DNA of 64,000 nt, from contig JAZKJV010000605.1 of NCBI GenBank assembly GCA_037367405.1, positions 62,001 to 126,000 of the forward strand, given 5' to 3'. The notes beneath the pieces are model-generated. The model was not told the DNA's origin and did no database searches. It saw nothing but the letters and a program-made list of their open reading frames with translations. The stretch comes from Ottelia alismoides. Taxonomy: Eukaryota; Streptophyta; Magnoliopsida; Alismatales; Hydrocharitaceae. A program made the position numbers and the translations under genes. Of this stretch, positions 34,801-46,800 are shown one piece after another. Each line of letters starts with the position of its first letter. Position 1 is the first letter of the stretch.

Positions 34801-37800
34801 AAGGCTAATGACGAGGGACCGGTGTACCAGGCTTCTGGGATCCACCTCTGACAGGTGCCTTCTTTGCAAGGAGGCAATTGAATCCATCGAACATATGTTC
34901 TTCAATTGTCCCAAGGTGATTCAGGTATGGTAGGGGACCGATCTTGCCTGGTGTTGAGTTGATGATCTCGAGACGTTCTGCGGCTTGCTGGTGGCGAATA
35001 GGAGTAGATCTAGGAGGGAGATGATTTATCCTCTGGCCGTACCGTGGGTTGTTTGGCTGGGAAGGAATGTCTTGCTTTTCTCGGGCCAGCGCTTTTATAA
35101 GGAAAACGTGGGGATTCATGCCAAGAGATTGGTGGAGGAGTGGATTTTGTAATTGGTCTCTCCTTTTGTCGTAGCTTTTGTATTTCCATCTTTTTTCTGT
35201 TCTCACTTTTTGAATAAATGATGGGGCGAACACCGGCGAGTGTCTCCCCCTATTTCAGGCTTTCAAAAAAATGCAGATGGCTCGAGATTAGCCTTTGTTT
35301 CAACTTGACGTCAAGAATAGTCGAGAGGTACCTGGAGTCCGGTCCCTGCCCCCCTTGGGGCATCTTTTTCTCCAGTTGCTCATCAATCTACCCTACGGAT
35401 TCTTCTATCAGTTGCAGTGGTTCGAGATTGTCCTTTGTTTCAACTTGATGTCAAGAATGCCTTTTTGTATGGTGATCTTCAGGAGTAAGTCTACATGCAG
35501 CAGCATCCAGGTTTTGCTGTTGAGGGGGAGTGTTCACAGGTGTGTAGATGTCATAAGGCAATCTATGGCCTTAAGCATAGCCCGAAAGCCTGGTTCCAAA
35601 AACTCTCATATTTGTTTGAAAAGCAAGGGTTCAAATGATCGAATGCAGATCATTGTCTCTTCATACAAAGAACCTCCAGAGGTACGATTGCTATTATGGT
35701 ATATGTTGATGATATACTTATTACAGGAGATGACATACAAGAAATAAAGAAGGCGAAAGAATTTCTAGGTCACGGATTTGTTACCAAAGAACTTGGAACC
35801 CTTAGGTACTTTCAGGGATTAGAGTTTGCTAGAAATCAGCAAGGGATGCTGATGACTCGAAGGAACTATGTCACGGATCTGCTAAGTGACACGGGCATGC
35901 TTGGATGTCGACCTGCTACCACGCCCATGGATCCAAGCATGAAATTGTATGATGATGATACTGATGAGGTAGACAGGAGAAGATATAGAGAACTGGTGGG
36001 AAAACCTTTTTATGTTACTATTACCAGACCCGATATTTCATTTGTTGTCAGTCGGGTTAGCTAGTTCATGGAACAACCTTGTCATGTACATATGGATGAC
36101 ATACAGATGATACTAAGGCACCTTAAACCACATCCAGGTGCAGGCTACTATTTAGAAGAGGTGGCACCATCACCATCAGCATGTTCAGACGCAGATTATG
36201 TAGGGTTCCTCAAGGACAGGAAGTCCACAACAGGATTTGCTATATTTGTTGGAGATTCACTTATCCCGTGGAAAAGCAAGAAGCAAATTGTGGTTGCTAG
36301 ATCTAGTGTCGAATCTGAGTATAGAGCTACGGCACAAACAAGCACAGAAATGATGCAGATCTACACATAGATGTCCCTCTTCCCATGTCGCTGAAATGCG
36401 ACAATCAGGCGGCTCTATTAGTTGCCAATAATCCTGCATTTCATGAAAGGACGAAGCATATTGAGGTCGATTGCCATTATATACGGGACACGATTCAGAA
36501 GGGCTTCATTTCTACATCCCATGTCAGCTCAGGGGATCAAACAACAAAACATTTTCACCAAGGCCTTACTTAGAGGATCATTTCAGAACTGTTCGTCCAA
36601 ACTGAGCATGATAGGTATATATGCTCCATCTTGAGGGGGAGCGTAGATATATATTTTTAATTTTTTATGATACTATACTTGTTTATCTCTTTTTTTTTCT
36701 TTTGTCAACGTTATGTAATTTTCCTATAGGTCTCTCCTCTATATAAAAGAGCCCAGGGCTCAAAGGAATAAACAACTCTCTTATTTTCCCCAACAAAAAC
36801 ACAAGGATGAGGCAAGGCAACGGGGTGAGATGTGAGGTCGGAACACTAGTATAGGACCACAACTCAGATGCCATGTGAAAAAAGAATAAAAGAATGTCGC
36901 ATTGATAAGTGAACCATGTACCTATACATAAGAAGATGTTACAGTTAAGGTGGGCCAAAATACAAAAAGACAAAGATACCCTCAAAGGGGTACAACACTT
37001 ATACTCTAACACTACCCTTGAAATATATATATGTAGGGGGCAGGGAGCCTGCACCCTGGGGTGTAGGAAACTCCCTGCACCCACCTCATTTTTCGACTAT
37101 TTTTTTTATTTTTTTGAAATAAAAATTGGGGGGATTTACTTAATATGTTAAGGGGAATATGTGTTTCAAGTTTCATGCAAAATAAACGTTCCTAACATGT
37201 TCATCTAGACAGGGTCGATTTCAGCAATTCTGAGACCGTTAAAATTTGGTAGTCTTGATGGAGATGATAGAAGTCTCGTATTAAGTTGAATTTGGAATGA
37301 CAACATGGTGATGCATGGTGATCTAAATCCCCCAAGGTTTCATTTCAAAAAAATCAAAAAATAATGAAAAATTAGGCCGGGTGTAGGGAGTTACCTACAC
37401 CCGCCGAGGTAGGCTCCTTTTTCCCATATATGTATATGTATATTATAACTTGCTCAGCATGTTACGACACTAAAAAGAGACTCTGGAACGTATCTTGGTA
37501 AAACCATCTATAGTACGATGTGTGAAATTAACACTAGATTTCTGTAAAAAAAACCTCACTAAAAAGGTCCCCTTAGAGTGGTAACTAACCTTTACATGTT
37601 TAGGTAGTTTGCTACATGCATGAGCACATAAGCAATAGGTAAGGCCGGACATGCCTATGCAATAGGTGGACAACACCACATCCTCTATGCAGTGCATTAT
37701 ACATTCTATGTCGTATATTCGATCTGCATAATCGTATATTAGGTTGCATACAATGCATATCCAGGCTGCATTATAGATAAAGTTAGTATAAAATGTACGA

Positions 37801-40800
37801 CTTCAGCATTTAATTGCTTTAAGAGTTTATTTATTTTAATTAATTGTATATTTACTTGTATAAAGAAGATTAATGCTTAAAAATAAACTGTGTATACATG
37901 GTTTTATTATCAAACATTTATGTTAAGTATGTATGCTTATCTTAATTTTCATTATTAAATCTTAAATCCTACTTTATTTCAAAATGGAATATTAGTAATG
38001 ATCGCCATTTATTTTGAATTTAAAATACAAACCTACATATTCCATGTATATTGCATATAGCCGCTATGCATTAACATGTTCGAATGAATCAACGTATTAT
38101 ATTTCTGAAGCCTTAATTAAATTGTGAGGTCGGATAATGCTAATAAATTTTCTACTAATAGTCGTGGGGTTTCTATATTTCTTTATAGATTGTTCATCAA
38201 ACGTGTTGTGGTCATATTTTACAAAGTAAAACATTGTTGCAGAAATGCAAACACCGTCATATTCTTGATGTAGTTAGGACTATTCTTATCCAAGCAACTG
38301 TTCCATCATCCTACTGGAAAGATGCATTGCTCAAAGTTTCTTATTCATTAATTGTATCATATCCTTGACGATTAACGATAAAATTCCTATAGATGTTTTA
38401 ATCATTTGATTTTTTTTATAGGTCACCTCGTGTATTTGGATATGTTACTTTTATGTATCCTTTGGAACATGTGAGACAACATTGTTCCGTGGGTTCTCAA
38501 GTATGTTTTTTTTGGGAAATTCCAAGAATGAGAAAGGATATCGTTACTTTGACTCAGCACTCGGTACAATTATATTAGTGAAGATGTGAATTTTTTTCGA
38601 AGTTATTATGTTCTTTTCTACTGCTAGGAATTGGACTTCGATTAATCCAATTATGTTCTTTTCTACAAGAGTGTACGGTTGGTGTCACATGTTCCATTAC
38701 GTCATGAAATCACATGTAATTCCTGAACTTGTATAGACTAATTCTATTTCTAGTAATACATGTATTGATAATTGTTGGAGTGTGTTAGTATATGCGTCGC
38801 TTATGTCGTAGATGGGTAAATGGATCCCTCCAGAACCATCACATCGATCGTCTGTGGGATGTGGAGACTCAGTGAGGGCTATATAAGAAGCCTCTCACCC
38901 TCTTGTAACAGTGGAAAAAGCTCAATGAACAAATCAGCCCTTTGAGACGTTCTCCTATGGTTTCATCTTGCTCCTCACGGAGTAGGGTTCCACGTAAAAA
39001 TCTCGTTGTTCTTATAATGTTTTTATCTTTATCTCTGATATTAGCTTCCGCATTCGTAGTTTCTAACATGATATCGGAGTGGGTTCGATTCTCGAGGATT
39101 TATGTCTGTTAATGATTTGTTCGAGATTTGGTTCTTAATTATTGTAGAAGATTTATTCGTGAAGATTAGTCGTTCATGATTGAGATTTGTCCTAGTTTGA
39201 TTCTAGGGTTTCTTTGGAAACCCTAATCATGCACAGTTTGTGATTCATCCAAGGTTGCAGCTTCGATCAGGAATAACTCCAGAGATTATTTCAAAGCTCT
39301 GAAAGATTCATTCTGCGCATATGGCACAGATCGAAGAAGAGGATCGGACACGCAGCAGCAGTTCGAAACAGATCGAATCCATTTCTCGGAATGCCCCATC
39401 GTACAGGCAGCACCATCATGGAGCCCCATCTTCAGCCGCACACTCATTGACGGCGTGTCATTCCCGCATACCTAGTGGCGGCGTCATCCCCTTTCTTCCT
39501 CACGGTGATGGCCTCCTCCCAGATCCTGTCAGCCCCGTGCGAGCACCTTCCTCTCCCAGATCCTGTCATGGGAGGCACATATACTAGAGGCGGCGCAAGA
39601 ACTTTCGGCCATGAGATCCTCCATCGCCTCCCCAATCTCAAGATCTTTGGCATCGACCTCCGAGTGCACCCCCCTGGCGGAATCTCCTCCCGCGGAGGCG
39701 CATCACCATGTGAACCCTGGACGGTGTGGCTCCTCCAAGCTGAGCCACCCCCATGTGAACCCTCCAGCAACATCAAAGGCAGTGGCACCGCCTATGCGTC
39801 GAAGAAGAAGAGAAGCCTGAGGGAGCTTTGTTTTAACCTCCAGATCTTTGCAGAGACAGCATGCGGCAGCCTTCTTCTCGCAGGATTCTCTTGGTTGCGG
39901 ATCTCTCCAGAGCAAGAGCCCCCATCGGGGCGGCAGTCTTTCGAGATAGGGATTCCCAGATGGGAACCTTAAATAAGGGTGGGCCCAATTGGGCTAAAGC
40001 ATTAACAAAAAAAGGAATGAGAGATTTTGCAAGCTGCCCTGCATGTAAATGAAAAAGAAAAAGGAGGGGAGTGCTTCTCTTTAGGCCCAACGGGACTGTT
40101 TTGTTAAAAAAAAGGCGCATACAAAAGAAAAATTGTACATAAGATGAAAAAAAGAGGAAAAGCCGAAAGAAAAAAAATGATGAGCGGCTTATTTGAAAAA
40201 AATGTGAAGGTTATTAAAAATGAATAAAATAGCTGGAAAAAATAATTTGAAAGAAAATTTTGTGAGAAGAAAAAGGCAAAAAAATGGTGAGATCGGTTTT
40301 GAGAATGTTTAGTTTCTCCCCATTTTCATTTGCCTTCTCTCTACTTGGTCGACGTCATTGTTTTTCGACAAGTATGGGAGAAAGGGGGAGTATTGTGTAG
40401 AGTTGCAGGTTGGATTCTTCATATTCTAGACCAGCCAGATGTCTGACTCTCTAGATGTTCAGACGTGACGATAAGATTTCGAGTCTTTAGTTCAACACGC
40501 ATATGTATGCGATCGTCAGTGAGTGGTATAGGGACTTCAGAGTAGAGATCCCATTCTCTAAGCCAGTATAGGATAGAATCAATTCTCCGACGAGGAGACT
40601 TTGCAGACTCCATTCTCCAACGACATGGACTCCGACGAGGATGTCTCCACATCTTTTCAGTTCGACCCTTCAGAGATGGAGCAGTTGTCCACATGATTGT
40701 GGCGGACCAGAATTCTCCAGGTACAGACTCATTTTTAGTTACAGTGACTCTGACAGGCGCAGTACAAAGCACATGCTCTCCGACGAGGAGATTCAGATTA

Positions 40801-43800
40801 ACTAACACTCCAGGCCGTTTGTTACTCCTCACCTGCACAACATGAGAAGCAACGTCCTCGACAGCAGTCGGCAGTTGTGTTTGCGTTGAGTTGATATTGT
40901 TTGTAGTGTCTTATATGGTGAGCTTGAGATTTCTTTATGTTTGTCCAAGCTGAGCATTGCATGCTCCAACTTGAGGCGGGTGCACATCCAGTTGTTTAGT
41001 CTCACGTCTACCGTATGTGGGATGTGGAGACTCAGTGAGGGCTACATAAGAAGCCCCTTACCCTCTTGTAACAGTAGAGAAAGTTCAATGAACAAATCAA
41101 CCCTTTGAGGTGTTCTCCCGTGGTTTCATCTCGCTCCCCATGTAGTAGGGTTCCACATAAAAACCATGTTGTTCTTATAATATTTTCATCTTTATCTATG
41201 ATATTAGATTCCGCATTCTAAATTTCTAACAATAACAATTCATATATAGAAAAAGATGGTGATATTCCAATTGGCATTTTGAAGAAGCCTTACAATTGCA
41301 ACATGTAACTTGTCTCCACGTGATATTTAGCCTCACCTTTATAAAAGTTAGGGTTTTTATCACTTATGCCCCTCTGAGATATTGCAATATCAGGTATGCC
41401 CTTCCCTTTTTTGGAATACCACTTGTGCCCCTCGGGTTAATTGTTATCCATCTACATCTCAAACGGACGTTAAATTGTGGGACACAAAAGTAATTAAGTT
41501 GACTAATTCGGGTAGATATGTCCTTCACTATTCCTCCCTCCCTCCTCCTCTGACAACCTCCTTCTCCTCCGCCCCCTCCTCCCTAACCCTGCCCCATCCA
41601 GAGCCTCCTCCGGCCACCTCCTCCTCCCCAGCCCTGCCCCCTCCAGCCCCTCCTCATCCTCCTCCCCGGCTCCGCCCCCTCCAGCCTCTCCTCCACCTCC
41701 TCCCCCCCATCCTAATCAGTAAAGATCCCCCTCAAAATTCCAGCCAAAGGTCTCCTTCCACGCGTTATCCAAGCATTTACAGGAGGCAGTGTTGCAATAG
41801 TCGGCTGATTATCCCGAATAGTCGGTCCGACTATGCGGTGCGGGGGGTCCCCGACTGAACAGACCTCCAGTCGGCCAATAGTCAGCCCAACCGAATAGGC
41901 GCCCGACTATTCGACCGACTGGCCCGACTATTAGGCCGACTGGAGTTTGACTTTTGATATTTTTATTATTTTTATTTTCAATTTTCAGTTTTTATGGGTT
42001 ACATTTTACCACGGTATCGCAACAAATGTCAAATTCTATATATCTATTATATTGATTGGTACTTTATCTTGGATTCATGTTAACTAATGACCATATATGT
42101 ATAAAAATAAAAGAATTTATGTATTATAAATATTTTTATATTAAAAAATACAAAATCGAATAATTCTGAATAGTCGCTCGAATACCGATTATTCTCTATT
42201 CAGTGACCCCTCCGACTGACTACCAAATACCGTCTTCTGCAACACTGGCAGGAGAAAAAAAAGGTAAACAGTAAGACATCAAATCCCTTACTACTGCAAT
42301 CACAAACTATCTCTCTCCAACATCACAAGAAAATCTACCTTCTTGCGCATGCACATTCAAAAGCACACAAGCTCACACAAAAACACACAATCAGGAGTTT
42401 ATAAACTATCTGCAGAGAGCATGTCAGTAGTATTAGTATGAATGCTTATTTTTCCCCCATACCCGGATACCCCAATCCTTGTGTTCATACCATAATTATA
42501 TAATGTGTAGATTCATATAGATCTTGAAAAAAAAATATGAACATATCTGTGTAAATTGAAAATTTTTAAAACAAAATATTGATATTACACTTGTTTTTAA
42601 TATTTCACCACAACTCCTTGCCCTCTTGTTAACTTTATCTAGTACATACCATTAAGTTCTAAAAGATATAAAAGTATTATGCACTTATCCATGTAAATAG
42701 AACCTTTTAATTAAAAACACTGAAAAATATCTTAGTCCCTTTTTCATTTATGTCGTAACTCTTACATAGTGTCTATTTATCTTTGATAAAGAGGTATTTC
42801 AATGGGTTTGCCTTGGTATCGTGTTCATAGGTTTTGACCCGGACTGGTTGCTGGGGCAGAGGAGACATAATTGCAAACTGCTCCCCTCCTCTAGGTAGGG
42901 TCTCCGGGTAGGGGGGGCTTCGGGAGCGTATCAATCCAGTCAGGAGCCAAATCAAGCTAATCAAAGTAGTAGGAGCTCGCCAAGAGGAAAAGAAATCCCC
43001 CAATATCCAATATAGAGCGTCGGGCGGCCTATCTCGCGTCTTTTTAGCGCCCTTTCTTTGAACCTTGTCAATGATCGTTACAGATATGAACTGAGTGCCA
43101 TTTGATGAGTCAGATCGAACTCCCCTCTATAACTAGTAGGTCATGACTTTAGACATCTGGGGTCATGGTAAGGCAAAGCATGGGAAATTCGTTGACGGGG
43201 TCGTATATGTTATGGAATTGAAAAAAGGCCCGGACATTGTTGTCGTTCTATTACTCTTCTCGCACTTGCGGAACAGAGCATTTCCTCGCACCCTTCCATT
43301 GCTGAGCGGGTAAAGAATACTTGTACAGACTAACGAAGTAACCGTATCCCCAACAGTCCAAAGGTGGAAATCATTATAATATTCGGAACTATTTGTGAAC
43401 ATCACAGCAAATATGATTAAAACATTTATAGCACCTACATAAATAAGGAGCTGCGCAGCAGCTACGAAACCGACGTCAGGAAGTGAGTGTCAGCTGAAAC
43501 GTCACTATAGGGCCCTGGATATATGGTTAATAAATGCAGATAGATAGTCTCACCAACTTACCGCCTATTGTCTGCCTCTCAGTCCCACTAGCCGCAAACA
43601 CTATGTCTCTTTCTCATCTTCCCTGGTCTCTACTAGGATATGTATGTCGTCTCACTTTTTCTCTCTCGGCGCTCTGCAACTATATATCGCGACAGCTTTA
43701 ACTAGACTCCGTCTGCGACTCCTTCTGTGATCTTCCAGATTTTCACCTTACCCACGAAGCCAGTCACCTTGCAGCATGACCTCTCGCGCGGTCTTTGGAG

Positions 43801-46800
43801 TTCTCTGGTCTACCTTGACAAGAAACAATTATAAGAAAATGAGACCCCGCACCATTTCGACTAAGCCTTAGGACCTGACTTGAGTCCCCATAAAGTCGTT
43901 TGTCCTTTCCGCTGTCAGCCCATAAAGCTACCTATAGTCCGCCAGTTAATAATTAATAAGTAGAAGAGCCATTAACCCATATTAATACACCACACCGGGA
44001 AAGCTCTCCTAGTCTAGACCTCGCGAACGACTTTCTATATAATCAGCTTCGACAACTACTCGAATATCAAACTCTGCTGTGACCTTCCCCGTCACTGGGA
44101 CTATTTCATCTTTGACTCCCCCGGGCACCTAACCTGACCTCTGTTCCCGCCTCTCTCCTACCTCGATTCCCTGCCAGTCGACCCCGGTACGCTAAGTTGG
44201 CTTTGTCAGTGCTTGTCAAATCTTTTTGAATTTTGAGGCGCTTTTGAATATAGAATTTCTCAGAATATTGACTTTATAGGACTAGAAGATTATAGGCCCG
44301 AAAAGCATACTTTTTTCCCATCCGCCACCTCTTATCTGATAGGCTTTTCCGCCCGCCTAGATAAATTCAAAACAAAGCCAGCGCACTACTACTTGACTTA
44401 TTAGCCTCGTTTACCAGAGGGTGCGAGTGAAGTTGTAGAAAGGAGCGGACAGCAATCGAGGTCTGAAGCCCGGGAATCAATACAAAGGCCAGCGCACTAG
44501 CTTATCTATGATTACCTGCGTATTTAGTCATCCCATTATTTTCTCTATAGGGCCGCTGTGAGACAGCCCTTTTCTTTCATCACACAGAGGACGCGTACTC
44601 TCGAGGCTGGGTCAGACATGGCTCATCTTCCTCTAGTTCTCTACCTGCCGTGGGACTTGACACACATGTTTTCGCAGGATTTTCTAGTGCTAATGTCGTA
44701 GAGGATGATTCTTATACCGACCTCTGGAGGGTGCTATGAGGGTATGATCAGGCAGGTCAGTGAGGGCGTCGAGCTACTAGGCGAAGTCAGCACTTTTGAT
44801 CCTGAGGGCTGTCTACTCGCCTCCTCTTGAGGGAGGGAGTAGGTCTAAAACATTCCACCTTGCTTCGTATAAGAGGGGGTTGGAAAGTAGTCCCATCAGG
44901 GGTCTTGGAAGGTAGCTTAAATGTTTTCTCCGGGTCTAGTTAGGTTCGAATACAGTTTCCGCTCTCCCAACTAGATATAAGCTTCAGGTCTAAGTGTCCG
45001 GGAGTTGAGACCTGATGATAGGCCCGAGTTCGCCTCCTGATATCAATAACTACCTGATATCAACTCTTGGCTGAGGTCAGGCAGTTATTTCTTTTTTTGT
45101 ATTCCTCTGCAAAGGCAGAGAGTGAAAGTTGACGTGTGCACGAATGCTAACTAAGGTTGAGTTCGAAGGGCTTCTGGTTTCCCGCGCTGTGAATCTGATA
45201 AAGGTGGTTTGTATTGAAATGCTGATATTGTGGAGATCTGATCCGGCTTGGACTTCTGTCGAAAAGCTTTGGCCCTCAGTGGAGAACGTGTACTTTGGCC
45301 GTTATGAGTTTGATCCGCTGCTTGATTCCGAAAGCCCGAAACCATATATACTCAATTGCGCCCAGAAACCATATATCTCAATTGCGCCCAGAAACCATAT
45401 ATCTCAATTGAGCCCAGAGCCCTATAACTCAACCAAGCGGCCGGGATCGTTTAGTTCTCCACGCTTTGGCTCGGGTTCTGACGTGGATGATGCGCAAAAA
45501 TCGATTTCTTCTTCGATTCGAACGTCAATCTCAAATAGCTCAAACGTTATCCCATAAGCTCGTCGAGGTTGTGGGAAGGCATTTGCCGCGATGATTGCTT
45601 GGCCAGCCCTCGACTATCTTATTAAGGCCGACGTAGTCCGTTGCTTTGATCAAATGAATCAAGAGAAATTGCTGGAATTGCTTGGAGTACATCTTGGTCC
45701 CTGGAACGAGGGGGTCCGCGGGTTGATTAGCCATTTCCTAAAAGCACGCATTGGCTTCACAGGTCAGTTAGGACTGGGTCGGAATACCTCAAGGCTGCCC
45801 AGTCTCCCCCTGTTTGATGAATGTCTATCCCCTCAGATCTCGTGTTCGAATTGGGAATGGTTAAGTTACGTTCGCTATGCTGATGACATGGTCTTTGGCA
45901 TAGCAGTGAGCTCCGATTCCGGACTTCATCTGAAGCAGACTCGTCAGATGCTCTTTCGTGCGTTGCGGCCTCTTGGCGAAGTTTGACCTCGTATATCATG
46001 AAAAATGCAGAATAAATGGATCGAAATCAAATAAAAACAAGCATTCGTTGTATGATTGATATAGTAATCACAGAAAAAGTTCTATTGTAATAGGAAATCA
46101 CATAGATACGAAACTATTTCCACATTATTTCATAATCTACAAGTGTGAGATCGCTACCTTTAATACGTGTAGTCTCTAAGATAAGAAACCTCCTGAATAA
46201 AGTCCGATCCGTCGAAGATGCATATGTGGGTACGAGGATGCGTCGCATAGTTCCCACGAATCCGAGATATGATTGTCTTCTTCTTTTTCCCATGTGGACG
46301 GTTATCAATGAATGATCATGTCCTCTCCTCGATGTAGCCTCTCCTTCTCGAGTACGGGGACTGAGAAAGACACGTAACCTCCTCTTGATTGGACACACCA
46401 ATGGAGATGATGATGAGGCACTAAAAGGGACAGTAAGTGGCTAGATAAGAGAAGGACAATGGTATGACTGTCGACAGAGGAAGGGGATGAGTTCTCTCTA
46501 AGATTTCCTCTCTTGTGAGAGAAGAGAGTTGTGCCTTGGAACAGAGAGGCCATGCTCTTTATTTATACTAGAGGGACTTGTAGAGAAAGAGAGGCTCTCT
46601 TTTCTTTTTATATTAGGAGATAGTGGAAATAATTGAATTCCATCAATTATGTCTTTATGGAAAGAAGCACAATTATCTCTTGAAGACAATATTACATATT
46701 CTCTCCTATAATATGAAATCCTTTCGTATTATACCACCAAAACAACAACAAAGCCTTTTTCCCACATTAAGTAAAAAGGCTACACAGACTCTTTTCATCC

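Larger units (their letters stand above)
26191..36795 (+). mobile_element. Full-span Ty1/copia element interrupted by three later insertions
   Basis: Short LTRs at 26,191-26,335 and about 36,642-36,795, both ending caaca; target duplication aaaac/aaaac is perfect (26,186-26,190 and 36,796-36,800). Primer site TGGTAACGGTGGTCC follows the 5' LTR and is partly deleted. Order: leader, gag, protease DSGA, integrase, RT, RNase H, polypurine tract ttgagggggag. Insertions: hAT-like 26,643-27,904, copia of the same family on the minus strand 30,896-34,470, L1 fragment 34,588-35,267. Without these it is about 5.1 kb, a normal copia size. Stops throughout, so it is inactive. Confidence 0.88.
42770..46005. 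other. Organelle-derived insertion (mitochondrial-like, with a plastid fragment)
   Basis: Composition shifts to balanced GC with text typical of plant mitochondrial spacers, with a plastid ndhG fragment, an RT-like frame and a short tandem repeat. No nuclear transposon ends are seen inside. Plant mitochondria often contain plastid pieces, so a single mitochondrial transfer that included ndhG is the simplest reading; separate transfers cannot be excluded. Borders are approximate. Confidence 0.6.

Noticed and set aside
41520..41858. Proline-rich protein frame (158 codons)
   Set aside because: Composition-driven CT tract followed by a MITE; the frame crosses both.
45573..45985. Functional mitochondrial maturase gene
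   Set aside because: Only an RT fragment remains, the GIPQGSP box is broken, and no X or endonuclease domain follows.
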